Positions 18,287-25,950 of a DNA stretch of 64,000 nucleotides are shown here, in pieces (position 1 is the first letter of the stretch; every line of letters starts with the position of its first letter). Both the position numbers and the translations under genes were made by a program. The notes under the pieces are model-generated. The model did no database searches, was not told where the DNA came from, and was given only the letters and a program-made list of their open reading frames with translations. The stretch lies in assembly GCF_005080685.1 (NCBI RefSeq), contig NZ_CP039371.1, forward strand, positions 806,001 to 870,000. The letters run 5' to 3'. This DNA is from Pseudomonas putida (lineage in GTDB: Bacteria > Pseudomonadota > Gammaproteobacteria > Pseudomonadales > Pseudomonadaceae).

Positions 18287-19228
18287 ATGAACCAGAACAC
18301 CATCGACGTGCTGTTGACCCAGCCCGTGCCCGAGGCCATCGATGCCCAGCTGGTCGCTGCCTACCAGGTGCACCGGTTGTACCAGCAGAGCAACCCGCAA
18401 CAGCTGCTCGACGAAGTCGGTCCACGCATTCGCGGTGTGGTCACCGGTGGCGCCAAGGGGTTGTCCAACGCCCTGATGGACCAGTTGCCTGCCCTGAACA
18501 TCATCGCCATCAGCGGCATCGGTACCGACGCCGTGGACCTGCGCCATGCGGCCAGCCGCGGCATTCACGTGACCACCACACCGGGTGTGCTCACCGCCGA
18601 TGTCGCCGACATGGCTCTGGGCCTGATCATCAGTACCTTGCGCCGACTGGGCGAGGGCGAGCGGTTGGTGCGCGATGGCTTGTGGGGCACGGTCAACCTG
18701 CCGCTGGCGCGCAAGGTCAGCGGCATCGACCTGGGCATCGTCGGCCTGGGCCAGGTGGGCAAGGCCATCGCCCGCCGCGCCGCCGCCTTCGACATGCGCA
18801 TCGCCTATCACGGGCGCCGCGAACAGCCGGGCTCGGGTTACCGCTACGAGGCCGACCTGGTGGAACTGGCGCGTTCGGTGGACGTGCTGGTGGTCGCCGC
18901 CTCCGCCGATGGCGGCCAGGTGCTGGTGACCGCCGAAGTGCTCGAAGCGCTCGGGCCGCAGGGTTACCTGATCAACGTGGCGCGCGGCAAGCTGGTGGAT
19001 GAGCCGGCACTGGTCGAGGCGCTGCGCGAAGGGCGTATCGCCGGCGCCGGGCTGGACGTGTTCGTCGACGAGCCGCATGTGCCGCCTGCGCTGCGCGACC
19101 TCAACCAGGCCAGCCTGCAACCGCACCGGGGCAGCGCCACGCTGCAGACCCGGCTGGAGATGGGGCAGATGGTGCTCGACAACCTGGCTGCCTGTTTCCG
19201 AGGGGAGATGCCACCCAATCGCGCATAG
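18287..19228 (+). CDS. D-isomer-specific 2-hydroxyacid dehydrogenase (glyoxylate/hydroxypyruvate reductase-like)
   Basis: A 313-residue NAD(P)-dependent dehydrogenase. The Rossmann motif is GIVGLGQVGKAIARRAAAFDM. The catalytic triad appears as Arg in INVARGKLVDE, Glu in LDVFVDEPHVP and His in LQPHRGSATLQTR. It should interconvert a 2-keto acid and a D-2-hydroxy acid, perhaps in sugar-acid catabolism given the neighbours. The ATG at 18287 is chosen over an ATG 27 bases upstream because MNQNTIDVLL fits the family start. Neither has a strong Shine-Dalgarno. An MFS transporter follows after 95 bases. Confidence 0.87.
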   Translation: MNQNTIDVLLTQPVPEAIDAQLVAAYQVHRLYQQSNPQQLLDEVGPRIRGVVTGGAKGLSNALMDQLPALNIIAISGIGTDAVDLRHAASRGIHVTTTPGVLTADVADMALGLIISTLRRLGEGERLVRDGLWGTVNLPLARKVSGIDLGIVGLGQVGKAIARRAAAFDMRIAYHGRREQPGSGYRYEADLVELARSVDVLVVAASADGGQVLVTAEVLEALGPQGYLINVARGKLVDEPALVEALREGRIAGAGLDVFVDEPHVPPALRDLNQASLQPHRGSATLQTRLEMGQMVLDNLAACFRGEMPPNRA

Positions 19229-19323
19229 CCGCCATCGCCGGCAAGCCGGCGTATCACAAGGCCCACAGGCCACACCTTCTCTTCACAAGAACAATCGCTT
19301 CCATCGAGAAGCAAGAGGGTCAC

Positions 19324-20667
19324 ATGAACAGCAAATCCGCCGTCGCCGCACCGCAGGCACTGGCTGGGGTCAATCGCCATCGCTTCCTGATCCTGGCGCT
19401 GATCTTCGTCATCACCGTCATCAACTACGCCGACCGCGCCACCCTGTCGATCACCGGTACCGAGGTGCTCAAGGACCTGGGCATGGACCCGGTGATGCTC
19501 GGCATGGTGTTTTCCGCCTTTGCCTGGGCCTACGCCCTTGGCCAGGTCCCCGGCGGCTGGTTGCTCGACCGCTTCGGCGCGCGCCGGGTGTATGGCGTCA
19601 GCCTGATCCTCTGGTCATTGTTCACCTTGATGCAGGGCACCGTGGGCTGGATGGGCCTGGCGGGCGCTTCGGCGGCGGTGGCGTTGTTCTCCATGCGCTT
19701 CATGCTCGGCCTGGTGGAGTCGCCAGCGTTTCCGGCCAACTCGCGGGTAGTCAGCTGTTGGTTCCCCACGCGTGAGCGGGGCACGGCATCGGCCTTGTTC
19801 AACTCGGCGCAGTACATGGCAGTGGTGGTGTTCGCCCCGCTGATGGCCTGGATGACCCACACCCTCAGCTGGGAGCAGGTGTTCATCTGGATGGGCGTGC
19901 TGGGGCTGTTGCTGAGCCTGGTGTGGTTCCGCCTCTACCATGAGCCGCATAGCGCCCCGGGGCTCAGCCGCGAAGAACTCGACTACATGCGTGAGGGTGG
20001 TGCACTGGTCGACCTGGAAAAAGAACGCAAGACCGCCAAGAGCAAGCCGACCCGTGCCGAAGTGATGCAGTTGTTCACCAGCCGCAACCTGTGGGCGGTG
20101 TACCTGGGCCAGTACTGCATCACCGCGCTCACCTATTTCTTCATCACCTGGTTCCCGATCTACCTGATCAAGGGCCGCGGCATGACCATCATGGAGGCTG
20201 GCTGGGTCGCCGCGTTGCCGGCGATCTGCGGCTTCACCGGCGGCATTCTCGGCGGTTTCCTCTCCGATTGGCTGATCAGCCGTGGCGTGCATCCTTCCAA
20301 GGCCCGCAAGACTCCGTTCGTGATCGGCATGGCGTTGTCCACCAGCCTGGTGCTGGCCAACTACGTCGACGGCAACGCCGCGGTGATTGCCTTGATGACC
20401 CTGGCGTTCTTCGGCAAGGGCCTGGCGGCGGTGGGTTGGGCGGTACTGTCGGATGTGGCGCCGAAGAAGATGGTCGGCCTGTGCGGCGGTGTGTTCAACG
20501 GCATCGGCAACATCGCCGGCATCGTCACGCCGCTGGTGATCGGTTACGTGGTGGCCTCCACCGGCTCGTTCAACAACGCACTCTGGTTCGTGGCCGCCCA
20601 TGGCGTGCTGGGAATCCTCGCTTACCTGTTGCTGGCCCGGCGCTTCGAGCGTACCGGACAGGCGTAG
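19324..20667 (+). CDS. MFS transporter, ACS family (sugar-acid type), second copy
   Basis: A 447-residue, twelve-segment transporter. It starts RFLILALIFVITVINYADRATLSITG and has the loop QVPGGWLLDRFGARRVYG, both typical of the hexuronate/glucarate/galactonate branch of the ACS family. It is a different subtype from the transporter upstream of gudD. AGAGGG lies well placed before the ATG. It probably imports the substrate handled with the preceding 2-hydroxyacid dehydrogenase. The exact substrate is unknown. Confidence 0.85.
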   Translation: MNSKSAVAAPQALAGVNRHRFLILALIFVITVINYADRATLSITGTEVLKDLGMDPVMLGMVFSAFAWAYALGQVPGGWLLDRFGARRVYGVSLILWSLFTLMQGTVGWMGLAGASAAVALFSMRFMLGLVESPAFPANSRVVSCWFPTRERGTASALFNSAQYMAVVVFAPLMAWMTHTLSWEQVFIWMGVLGLLLSLVWFRLYHEPHSAPGLSREELDYMREGGALVDLEKERKTAKSKPTRAEVMQLFTSRNLWAVYLGQYCITALTYFFITWFPIYLIKGRGMTIMEAGWVAALPAICGFTGGILGGFLSDWLISRGVHPSKARKTPFVIGMALSTSLVLANYVDGNAAVIALMTLAFFGKGLAAVGWAVLSDVAPKKMVGLCGGVFNGIGNIAGIVTPLVIGYVVASTGSFNNALWFVAAHGVLGILAYLLLARRFERTGQA

Positions 20668-20687
20668 GCAGACGCCTGAGCAACAGG

Positions 20688-20713
20688 GCCCCGGGAGACC
20701 GGGGCTTTTTTTT
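20688..20713 (+). terminator. Rho-independent terminator after the second MFS gene
   Basis: A 7-bp stem GCCCCGG/CCGGGGC with GAGA loop is followed by eight T. The T-run directly abuts the left end of the inverted-repeat element at 20714. Confidence 0.9.
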
Positions 20714-20775
20714 GGTTCTTCACGGATTGTCGGGGAGCTTGGCTTGGCATTTATATCGTGAGCTGATCCATTGTG

Positions 20776-21024
20776 TGTAGCGGCGCTACCGGCCCCTTCC
20801 GCCTTTACGGCGGGCTCCTTTGTTCTTGGACAAAGGAGCGCAAAACCGCTTGCTCCCCCATACGGCCCCTACGCTGCGCTTCGGGGTTCCCTCGCTTCGG
20901 CGCCTTCCGGGCCCGCGCGGCCTACGACTTGCTCCGCAAGTCTACATCTCGCGCCTCCGGCTACGCCGGAGGGTGCTTCGCACCTGGCCCTCCAGCCACC
21001 TACGCTCGGCCTCCTGAGGTCGCG
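20776..21024 (+). repeat. Left arm of the inverted-repeat element
   Basis: Hairpins visible in the arm: GCTCCTTTGT/ACAAAGGAGC around the loop TCTTGG (20814-20839), CTCCGGCTACGCCGGAG (about 20955-20971), GACTTGCTCCGCAAGTC (about 20926-20942) and GGTGCTTCGCACC (about 20972-20984). Confidence 0.8.
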
Positions 21025-21173
21025 GGTAGATCAAGATCAAAAGCCAGATCAAAAGCCAGAGCAACGGCAGGCGAATCGCTGCGCTCTCGCGGTTTACCTA
21101 TCGCTTTGTGTTGTAGCAGATAGCGCGGTGTCTCTTTCGAAGATAACGCCAGTGCAGGCGCCGCCCCTAACTT

Positions 21174-21420
21174 CGCGACGTCAGGAGGCCGAGCGTAGGC
21201 GCCTGTAGGGCCAGGTGCGCAGCACCCTTCGGCGTAGCCGAAGGCGCGAGATGTAGACTTGCGGAGCAAGTCGTAGGCCGCGCGGGCCCGGAAGGCGCCG
21301 TAGCGAGGGGACCCGTAGCGCAGCGGAGGGCCGGATGCAGGAGCGAGCGGTTTTGCGTCCCTTTTTCCAAGAAAAAAGGGACCCGCCGTAAAGGCGGAAG
21401 GGGCCAGTAGCGCCGCTACA
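21174..21420 (-). repeat. Right arm of the inverted-repeat element
   Basis: This is the reverse-complement copy of the left arm. Read on the minus strand, its first hairpin is GTCCCTTTTT/AAAAAGGGAC with the same TCTTGG loop. Its later hairpin is CTTCGGCTACGCCGAAG. Stem changes relative to the left arm come in pairs that keep base pairing. Confidence 0.8.
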
Positions 21421-21502
21421 CAAAATGGACCGTTCCCAATCTCAATGCCAACAAGCCAAGCCAAGCCAAGCCAAGCCCAATCCCGACAATCCGTGAAGAA
21501 CC

Positions 21503-21830
21503 TTTTTTTACCTGTACCTACCCAACCACACCCAAATGAAAAGCGGAACCTCCAGACGACCCGATGGCGCATCCAGACATGCCATTCGCGACATCTGGCG
21601 CGAATGGAAATGCGTTGTCGTGATCGCGCACCTACGGGACGTTCTCGTGTAAATTCCCGGCGCCGCAGGGGGCTTAAATGGACCCCGAATTGCTGGTGCG
21701 TTGCTCTGTAAAGCGTGCAGAAGGTCAACAACAGAGCGTGAGCGACGTGTCATTCCCCTCGTCTTCAAGGAGCTTTTTTCGCCTACGCCTGCCCGTCCTT
21801 CCTTGTGTCAGCAAAAAGAGAACAAGATCA
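21503..21830. other. Upstream region of the gabP-like gene, no gene seen
   Basis: A stretch of about 330 bases without a credible coding region. It holds a gctctgt/acagagc inverted repeat (about 21701-21745) and should contain the gabP promoter. I cannot assign -35/-10 elements with confidence. Confidence 0.5.
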
Positions 21831-23222
21831 ATGAACACCGTGGGATCTGATGGCAACCTTGCACAAGGTTTCAAGCCGCGTCATGTAACGATGCTGTCCA
21901 TCGCGGGCATCATCGGTGCCGGACTTTTCGTGGGTTCCGGGCACGCCATCGCGGCGGCCGGGCCTGCCACCATAATTTCTTACTTCGTGGCCGGGACCCT
22001 GGTGGTGCTGGTCATGCGCATGCTCGGCGAAATGGCCGTGGCGCATCCCGACACCGGATCGTTCTCCACCTATGCCGACCAAGCCATCGGCCGCTGGGCC
22101 GGCTACACCATCGGCTGGCTGTACTGGTGGTTCTGGGTGCTGGTGATTCCGATCGAGGCGCTGGCCGCCGGGCACGTGCTCAATGCCTGGTTCCCGGACA
22201 TCCCCAGCTGGATATTCGCCCTGGCCTCGGTGGTGCTGCTGGCCGGCACCAACCTGTTCAGCGTGGCCAAGTATGGCGAGTTCGAGTTCTGGTTCGCCAT
22301 TCTCAAGGTCACCGCCATTCTCGGCTTCATCGGCCTGGGCTTCGCCGCCCTGATGGGCTGGCTGCCCAACCGCGAGGTCAGCGGCCTCAGCGGCCTGATG
22401 GCCGAGCACGGCGGCTTCGCGCCCAAGGGCTGGTCGGCGGTGATCGGCGCGTTCATCACCGTGATGTTCAGCTTCATCGGCACCGAGGCGGTGACCATCG
22501 CCGCCTCCGAATCCAGCGACCCGTCGCGCAACATCGCCAAGGCCACGCGCTCGGTGATCTGGCGGATCAGCACCTTCTACATCCTGTCGATCTTCGTGAT
22601 CATCTCGGTGGTGCCGTGGAACGACCCGCAGTTGGCGGTGGTGGGTTCGTACCAGCGCGCACTGGAGATCATGAACATCCCCAATGCCGGCTTCATGGTC
22701 GACCTGGTAGTGCTGGTGGCGGTGACCAGCTGCATGAACTCGTCGATCTACATTGCTTCGCGGATGATGTATTCCCTGGCCAAGCGTGGCGATGCCCCTG
22801 CGATGCTCAACAAGACCTCCAAGGTCGGTGTGCCGCGCGCCGCGGTGTTCGGCAGCACGTTGATCGGCGCCGCCATCGCGGTGCTCAACTACTTTGCGCC
22901 GAAGGGCGTGTTCGAGTTCCTCCTGGCCAGCTCAGGTGCCATCGCGCTGCTGGTGTACCTGGTCATCGCCATCTCCCAGCTGCGCATGCGTCGCCGCCTG
23001 GAGCGCGAGAACACCGAGCTGAAATTCCGCATGTGGCTGTTCCCGTACTTGACCTGGGCGGTGATCCTGTTCATCGGCGGGGCGCTGGCGGTGATGATGT
23101 ATACACCCGAGCATCGTGCGGAAGTGAGTTCGACCTTGGGCCTGGCGATCGTGATTTCCTTCCTGGGGATCGTCACCTCGCGGGGCCATGCGCAGACGGT
23201 GGGGGCGCGGTCGATGGGGTGA
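21831..23222 (+). CDS. gabP: Amino-acid permease, GABA permease-like (APC family)
   Basis: A 463-residue inner-membrane permease with about twelve membrane segments. The opening MNTVGSDGNLAQGFKPRHVTMLSIAGIIGAGLFVGSGHAIAAAGPA and the segment MLGEMAVAHPDTGSFSTYAD are typical of the AAT branch of the APC family, and closest by eye to GabP (4-aminobutyrate uptake). An in-frame upstream extension of 51 codons is rejected because the conserved N-terminus begins at 21831. No GABA catabolic genes (gabT, gabD) are adjacent, so another amino acid is possible. A clear terminator follows. Confidence 0.82.
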   Translation: MNTVGSDGNLAQGFKPRHVTMLSIAGIIGAGLFVGSGHAIAAAGPATIISYFVAGTLVVLVMRMLGEMAVAHPDTGSFSTYADQAIGRWAGYTIGWLYWWFWVLVIPIEALAAGHVLNAWFPDIPSWIFALASVVLLAGTNLFSVAKYGEFEFWFAILKVTAILGFIGLGFAALMGWLPNREVSGLSGLMAEHGGFAPKGWSAVIGAFITVMFSFIGTEAVTIAASESSDPSRNIAKATRSVIWRISTFYILSIFVIISVVPWNDPQLAVVGSYQRALEIMNIPNAGFMVDLVVLVAVTSCMNSSIYIASRMMYSLAKRGDAPAMLNKTSKVGVPRAAVFGSTLIGAAIAVLNYFAPKGVFEFLLASSGAIALLVYLVIAISQLRMRRRLERENTELKFRMWLFPYLTWAVILFIGGALAVMMYTPEHRAEVSSTLGLAIVISFLGIVTSRGHAQTVGARSMG

Positions 23223-23248
23223 ACGCGTTCACCTTGCGGTAGGGCCGA

Positions 23249-23280
23249 GGGCACCAGTGGATGGGTGCCCTTTGCTTTTT
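23249..23280 (+). terminator. Rho-independent terminator after gabP
   Basis: Stem GGGCACC (23249-23255) pairs with GGTGCCC (23264-23270) and is followed by TTTGCTTTTT. Confidence 0.82.
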
Positions 23281-23365
23281 GAAACACGTGTTCGAGGTTG
23301 CCAGGGGCGGGGCGGCGCCTCTTCGGGAGTAGACTTTCTGGGGTATTCACACAGGGAGTCGCTTC

Positions 23366-24154
23366 ATGAGTGGGCAACATCAAGAACCACAAACGCCCAA
23401 TGCCCTCGCTTCGGGAAAGGATGACCCCGGCTCGACCACTTCTCCTGGATGGCCCGGCGCAAGTAGAACTCACGCTCCTCGGGTAGTTTGCTCAGGGTGA
23501 GAATGGTCAGATTCTTGGTCCACGGCAATTGTGTCAGCAGTGCTGACACTTTCTCAGTTGGAGCGCCAATTCAAGACCTCGCTTTTCGAACGCAGCATTG
23601 CCAGCCCGACAAAGGCTTCGGCAGCACTGAAGCAGCAATATCCGGCGGCAATGGACGTTTTCGAGATGCCTACATGGTCGAGTTTCCGGGGTTACCCCAA
23701 GGCCATGCCGAAGCCGATTTGCACCGCGCATTGATGGAGCGCCTGAAGGCGTTCCTGGTCGAGCTGGGCCGGGATTTCTGCTTCGTCGGTTCCCAATACC
23801 CTCTGCAGGCGGGAGGCCGGGACTTCGCATTGGACCTGCTCTTCTTCCACCGCAGGCTTAACTGTCTGGTCGCGATCGAGCTAAAGGTCGGTCGCTTCGA
23901 GCCGGAGTACCTGGGCAAGCTCGATTTCTATCTCGAGGCCTTGGACCAACGAGCGCAAGGCTCATGAAAACCCGGCCATCGGGGTGCTGTTGTGTGCCAG
24001 CAAGGAGGACGAAGTGGTCGAGTACGCGCTCAATCGCAGTGTGTCCCCCGCGTTGATCGCGCAGTACCAGACGCGTCTGCCGGACAAGGCGCTGCTGCAG
24101 GCGAAGTTGCATGAGTTCTATGCCTTGGGCTCCGTTGAAGAACAGGGCGCTTAG
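23366..24154 (+). pseudogene. DUF1016/YhcG-type PDDEXK nuclease gene, wrecked by inversion and frameshifts
   Basis: The remnant has three parts. A plus-strand start follows a GGGAG Shine-Dalgarno and encodes MSGQHQEPQTPNALASGKDD (23366-about 23426). The next 120 bases (about 23427-23549) make sense only on the minus strand, where they read VSALLTQLPWTKNLTILTLSK, then REFYLRRAIQEKWSSR, a central YhcG segment. From 23556 the plus strand resumes with QLERQFKTSLFERS and runs to the stop at 24152-24154 through the PDDEXK part (GGRDFALDLLFFHRRLNCLVAIELKVGRFEPEYLGKLDFYLEALD). Two further single-base frameshifts lie near 23668 (between MDVF and RDAYMVEF) and near 23947 (before ERKAHENPAIGVLLCASKEDEVVEYAL). 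Most of the N-terminal domain is missing. The intact family acts as putative Holliday-junction-type nuclease or phage-defence factor; this copy cannot be functional. Confidence 0.85.
23531..23549. repeat. Quasi-palindrome at the inversion breakpoint
   Basis: GTGTCAGCA-G-TGCTGACAC is a perfect 9-bp inverted repeat with a one-base centre. It lies exactly where the inverted piece of the DUF1016 pseudogene meets the non-inverted C-terminal part. Confidence 0.8.
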
Positions 24155-24333
24155 CGCGGCTCCGGTGTCTGGCATCCCTTCCACTGCGGCCATCCCAAGC
24201 CCTGCGGCGCATCATGGATGGCCCATTGCAATTATCTTTTTCAATGCCACAACTATTTTCACCGCTAAATGTCATTCTTTGCAGGTCGGCCGTTTATGGG
24301 GATGCCGGCCCACCCGCATAGGAGCGAAGAAAA

Positions 24334-25182
24334 ATGGTAGCACTGCACGACAGCACGTTGGACAGCATCAAGAACAACCAGGCGCAACTGCTGACTCAAT
24401 GGACAGCGGCCCTGGAGGCCAACGGCGCCAACCGCAATCTCAGGGAACAGACCGTGTTGCAGGAAACCCGCGACTTCCTGCAACTGTTCGTCGATGGCCT
24501 GCAATCAGGCAGCGGTGGCATCGCCGATCTGGAGTGGGAAGAAACCCGCCGTTTCCTGGAAAAACTCTCGGCCAGCCGTGCGCAACTGGGCCACGACTCC
24601 CACCAGGCAGCGTATTTCATCTTCGCCCTAAAGGGCCCGCTGTTCGGTCTGCTGCAAACGCATTTCCGCGATGACCCGGCGCGCCTGGCCGAACAGTTGT
24701 GGGTCATCTCCGAGCTGCTGGATACGCTCGGCATGCACACCATCCGCACCTATCAAAAGACCCGTGAAGCGGTGATCAAGCGCCAGCAGGAAGAACTGCT
24801 GGAACTGTCCACCCCAGTGGTCAAGCTGTGGGATGGCGTGCTGGCGCTGCCGCTGATCGGCACCCTGGATTCGCAACGCAGCCAGACGGTGATGGAATCG
24901 CTGCTGCAGCGCATCGTCGATACCGGTTCGGAAATCGCCATCATCGACATCACCGGCGTGCCGACCGTCGATACCCTGGTTGCCCAACACCTGCTCAAGA
25001 CCGTCACTGCCATCCGCCTGATGGGCGCCGACTGCATCATCAGCGGCGTACGTCCGCAGATCGCGCAGACCATCGTGCACCTGGGCCTGGACCTGGGCAC
25101 CCTGACCACCAAGGCCAACCTCGCCGATGCCCTGAAGCTGGCGCTCAAGCGCCTGGGCGTCAGCCTGGACGGGCAGGGATAG
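24334..25182 (+). CDS. rsbR: RsbR-type stressosome scaffold/sensor
   Basis: A 282-residue protein. Residues 1-150 form an all-helical N-terminal sensor domain of the RsbR_N (globin-like) type. Residues about 158-275 are a STAS domain. The STAS part contains IIDITGVPTVDTLVAQHLLKTVTAIRLMGADCIISGVRPQIAQT, matching Bacillus RsbRA, with Thr214 at the position of the RsbT-phosphorylated threonine. With RsbS it should build the stressosome, which holds RsbT until a stress signal arrives. A good Shine-Dalgarno (AGGAG) precedes the ATG. It is the first gene of a six-gene operon in which RsbS starts five bases after this stop. The signal sensed is unknown. Confidence 0.92.
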   Translation: MVALHDSTLDSIKNNQAQLLTQWTAALEANGANRNLREQTVLQETRDFLQLFVDGLQSGSGGIADLEWEETRRFLEKLSASRAQLGHDSHQAAYFIFALKGPLFGLLQTHFRDDPARLAEQLWVISELLDTLGMHTIRTYQKTREAVIKRQQEELLELSTPVVKLWDGVLALPLIGTLDSQRSQTVMESLLQRIVDTGSEIAIIDITGVPTVDTLVAQHLLKTVTAIRLMGADCIISGVRPQIAQTIVHLGLDLGTLTTKANLADALKLALKRLGVSLDGQG

Positions 25183-25186
25183 GCCC

Positions 25187-25549
25187 ATGGAGCGTATCCC
25201 GATTCTGCAAATGGGCGAGTTCCTGCTGGTGACGATCCAGGTCGACATGCACGACAAGCTGGCCATGCGTCTGCAGGAGGACCTCACCGACCGTATCAGC
25301 GCGACTTCCGCCGCTGGCGTGTTGATCGACATCTCGGCGCTGGACATGGTCGACTCGTTCATTGGCCGGATGATCGCCGACATCGCCAGCCTGTCGCGGC
25401 TGATGGACGCCCAGGTGATGCTGGTGGGCATGCAGCCGGCCGTGGCCATCACCTTGGTGGAACTGGGCCTCACCCTGCCTGGGGTCAGCACGGCGCTGGA
25501 CGTAGAGCGTGGCATGCAGCGGCTCAGCCAGCATGTGAGGCGCCTATGA
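25187..25549 (+). CDS. rsbS: RsbS-type STAS antagonist, stressosome core
   Basis: A 120-residue single STAS domain protein beginning MERIPILQMGEFLLVTIQVDMHD. The motif ALDMVDSFIGRMIADIASLSRLMDAQVMLVGMQPAVAITLVELG is typical of RsbS. Ser57 in VDSFIGR corresponds to the serine phosphorylated by RsbT in Bacillus. Its role is to form the stressosome core with RsbR and sequester RsbT until phosphorylated. Its stop overlaps the rsbT start (ATGA). Confidence 0.93.
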   Translation: MERIPILQMGEFLLVTIQVDMHDKLAMRLQEDLTDRISATSAAGVLIDISALDMVDSFIGRMIADIASLSRLMDAQVMLVGMQPAVAITLVELGLTLPGVSTALDVERGMQRLSQHVRRL

Positions 25550-25950
25550 ACAGCGAGCACAGTGGCAGCCTGCCGGTGCGTATCGAGCAGGATGTGGTAC
25601 TGGCCCGGCAACTGGCGCGCAAGCTCGCCAGCGACTGCGGCATGCGCCTGGTTGACCTGACCAAGCTGGTGACCGCCGTCAGCGAGCTGGCACGCAACAC
25701 CGTGGTCTATGGCGGTGGCGGTGACATGGATTGGCAGGTGCTCGAACAAGCGGGCCGTACTGGCGTGCGCTTGCTGTTTCGCGACGAAGGCCCTGGCATC
25801 GCCGACCTGAAGCTGGCCCTGACCGACGGCTGGACATCGGGCAACGGCCTCGGGCTCGGCCTGACCGGCGCTCGGCGCCTGGTGGACGAGTTCGAACTGG
25901 ACACCGCGCCCGGCGAGGGCACGCGGGTGACGATCACACGATGGATATGA
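25546..25950 (+). CDS. rsbT: RsbT-type serine/threonine kinase
   Basis: A 134-residue GHKL-fold kinase with the N-box ELARNTVVYGGGG, the G1 box DEGPGI and the G2 box GLGLGLTGARRL. It should phosphorylate RsbS and RsbR in the stressosome, then be released to act on a downstream partner. In Bacillus that partner is the phosphatase RsbU; here the partner is not obvious. Start and stop overlap both neighbouring genes by a few bases, showing translational coupling. Confidence 0.93.
   Translation: MNSEHSGSLPVRIEQDVVLARQLARKLASDCGMRLVDLTKLVTAVSELARNTVVYGGGGDMDWQVLEQAGRTGVRLLFRDEGPGIADLKLALTDGWTSGNGLGLGLTGARRLVDEFELDTAPGEGTRVTITRWI

Larger units (their letters stand above)
20714..21502. mobile_element. 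789-bp inverted-repeat element with covarying hairpins, no transposase
   Basis: The element is bounded by perfect 21-bp terminal inverted repeats (20714-20734 and 21482-21502, beginning ggttcttcacggattgtc). Inside lie two long inverted arms, 20776-21024 and 21174-21420, that are close reverse complements. They enclose a 149-base centre with a tandem direct repeat (agatcaaaagccag twice). Between TIR and arm is a CTTGG pentamer repeat, two copies on the left and five on the right. Each arm folds into a chain of hairpins. Differences between the arms are compensated within the stems. The open frames across it are compositional shadows of the hairpins, so no protein is called. It occupies the large gap between the MFS gene and gabP. 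This is the window's best candidate for an undescribed repeat family. Confidence 0.8.

Noticed and set aside
20771..21423. Open frames of 60-240 codons across the inverted-repeat element on both strands
   Set aside because: They occur in several frames at once, mirror each other between the inverted arms, and follow hairpin composition. The stem changes preserve pairing rather than amino acids.
23488..23967. An intact 159-codon nuclease gene at this position
   Set aside because: The frame opens inside the inverted segment and closes at a frameshift. The homology continues past its end in another frame, so it is part of the pseudogene.
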